Source: Thermoplasmata archaeon
Lineage (GTDB): Archaea > Thermoplasmatota > Thermoplasmata > UBA10834
Direction of reading: 5' to 3'
Assembly: GCA_022865445.1 (NCBI GenBank)
Contig: JALHSX010000170.1
Location: forward strand, 1-21,991
Length of the DNA: 21,991 nucleotides
Shown: one piece after another, positions 21,808-21,991 of the stretch
How the letters are laid out: each line of letters starts with the position of its first letter
How positions within the stretch are numbered: the stretch's first letter is position 1
Program-made: the position numbers and the translations under genes
The notes under the pieces: model-generated
Told to the model about the DNA's origin: nothing
The model's input: the letters and a program-made list of their open reading frames with translations, nothing else
Database searches by the model: none

Positions 21808-21991
21808 TCAGAATCCGAGACCGAGCAACAAACGGAACAGCAACCCGGAGATCGTCGCGGCTGCGGGAATGGTCAGTATCCAGGCGATGACTATCCTCTT
21901 GCCTACCCCCCACCTGACCGCGGAGAGCCTTCTCGTGGCTCCGACGCCCATGATGCCACCTGAGATCGTGTGTGTCGTGCTGACAGGTATC
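21808..21991 (-). CDS. PiT-family inorganic phosphate transporter, C-terminal end (5' part outside window)
   Basis: The last 61 residues of a phosphate permease run in from the right edge. On the minus strand the sequence opens with IPVSTTHTISGGIMGVG, the PiT signature (PVSTTH plus a glycine-rich helix), continues with RLSAVRWGVGKRIVIAWILTIP, matching the usual W....I..AW..T.P, and ends with a hydrophobic helix AAATISGLLFRLLL and LGLGF before the stop at 21808-21810. The family moves phosphate with sodium or protons across the cytoplasmic membrane. It converges on the fused permease, with 14 nt between stops. Whether a PhoU-like regulator sits upstream cannot be seen. Confidence 0.88.
   Translation of the reverse strand, partial: IPVSTTHTISGGIMGVGATRRLSAVRWGVGKRIVIAWILTIPAAATISGLLFRLLLGLGF

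Overview
The window reads as a chromosomal segment of an archaeon, most likely an uncultivated euryarchaeote of the Thermoplasmatota/methanogen neighbourhood (lineage is inference). The archaeal signs are a CDP-archaeol synthase (membrane lipid pathway), a type 4 Fe-S uracil-DNA glycosylase, an XPD/Rad3-type helicase, an Sm-like protein, and TATA boxes centred 25-30 nt before several start codons, which implies leaderless mRNAs. There is no rRNA, tRNA, CRISPR array or insertion sequence that I can see. Coding density is high and GC is moderately high.

Layout. (1) 1-3209, plus strand: 3' part of an XPD-like helicase, then carS, pyrE and a family 4 UDG; the last three overlap by 4-7 nt and form one operon. 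(2) 3210-3557: the only gene-free stretch above 300 nt. It is unusually rich in short perfect hairpins and ends in a promoter and palindromic leader. (3) 3558-5441: a secreted, C-terminally membrane-anchored clostripain-family (C11) protease. (4) 8333-5444, minus strand: a UDP-sugar dehydrogenase followed by two family 2 glycosyltransferases, the first of them broken by a one-base frameshift. (5) 8431-13106, plus strand: galU, a hexapeptide N-acetyltransferase, a DegT-type aminotransferase, a Gfo/Idh/MocA dehydrogenase and a GT4 glycosyltransferase. (6) 13107-18312: a structured leader and the condensin operon smc-scpA-scpB. (7) 18397-19944: an Sm-like protein, a GDP-mannose-pyrophosphorylase-like nucleotidyltransferase and a small membrane protein. 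(8) 19979-21793: a single-chain fusion of two Dpp/Opp-type ABC permeases. (9) 21808-21991, minus strand: the C-terminus of a PiT phosphate transporter running out of the window.

How it fits together. Blocks 4 and 5 form a surface-glycan island around a divergent promoter. The dehydrogenase + oxidoreductase + aminotransferase + acetyltransferase set matches the WbpA-WbpB-WbpE-WbpD route to UDP-2,3-diacetamido-glucuronic acid, a sugar known from archaeal N-glycans, and the three glycosyltransferases could use it. Block 6 is the chromosome organisation complex. Its leader contains two mutually exclusive base-pairing options around the smc Shine-Dalgarno, a palindrome at the predicted transcription start and a 13-codon upstream ORF. 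That leader, the hairpin-rich gap 3210-3557 and the fused permease are the least explained parts of the window.
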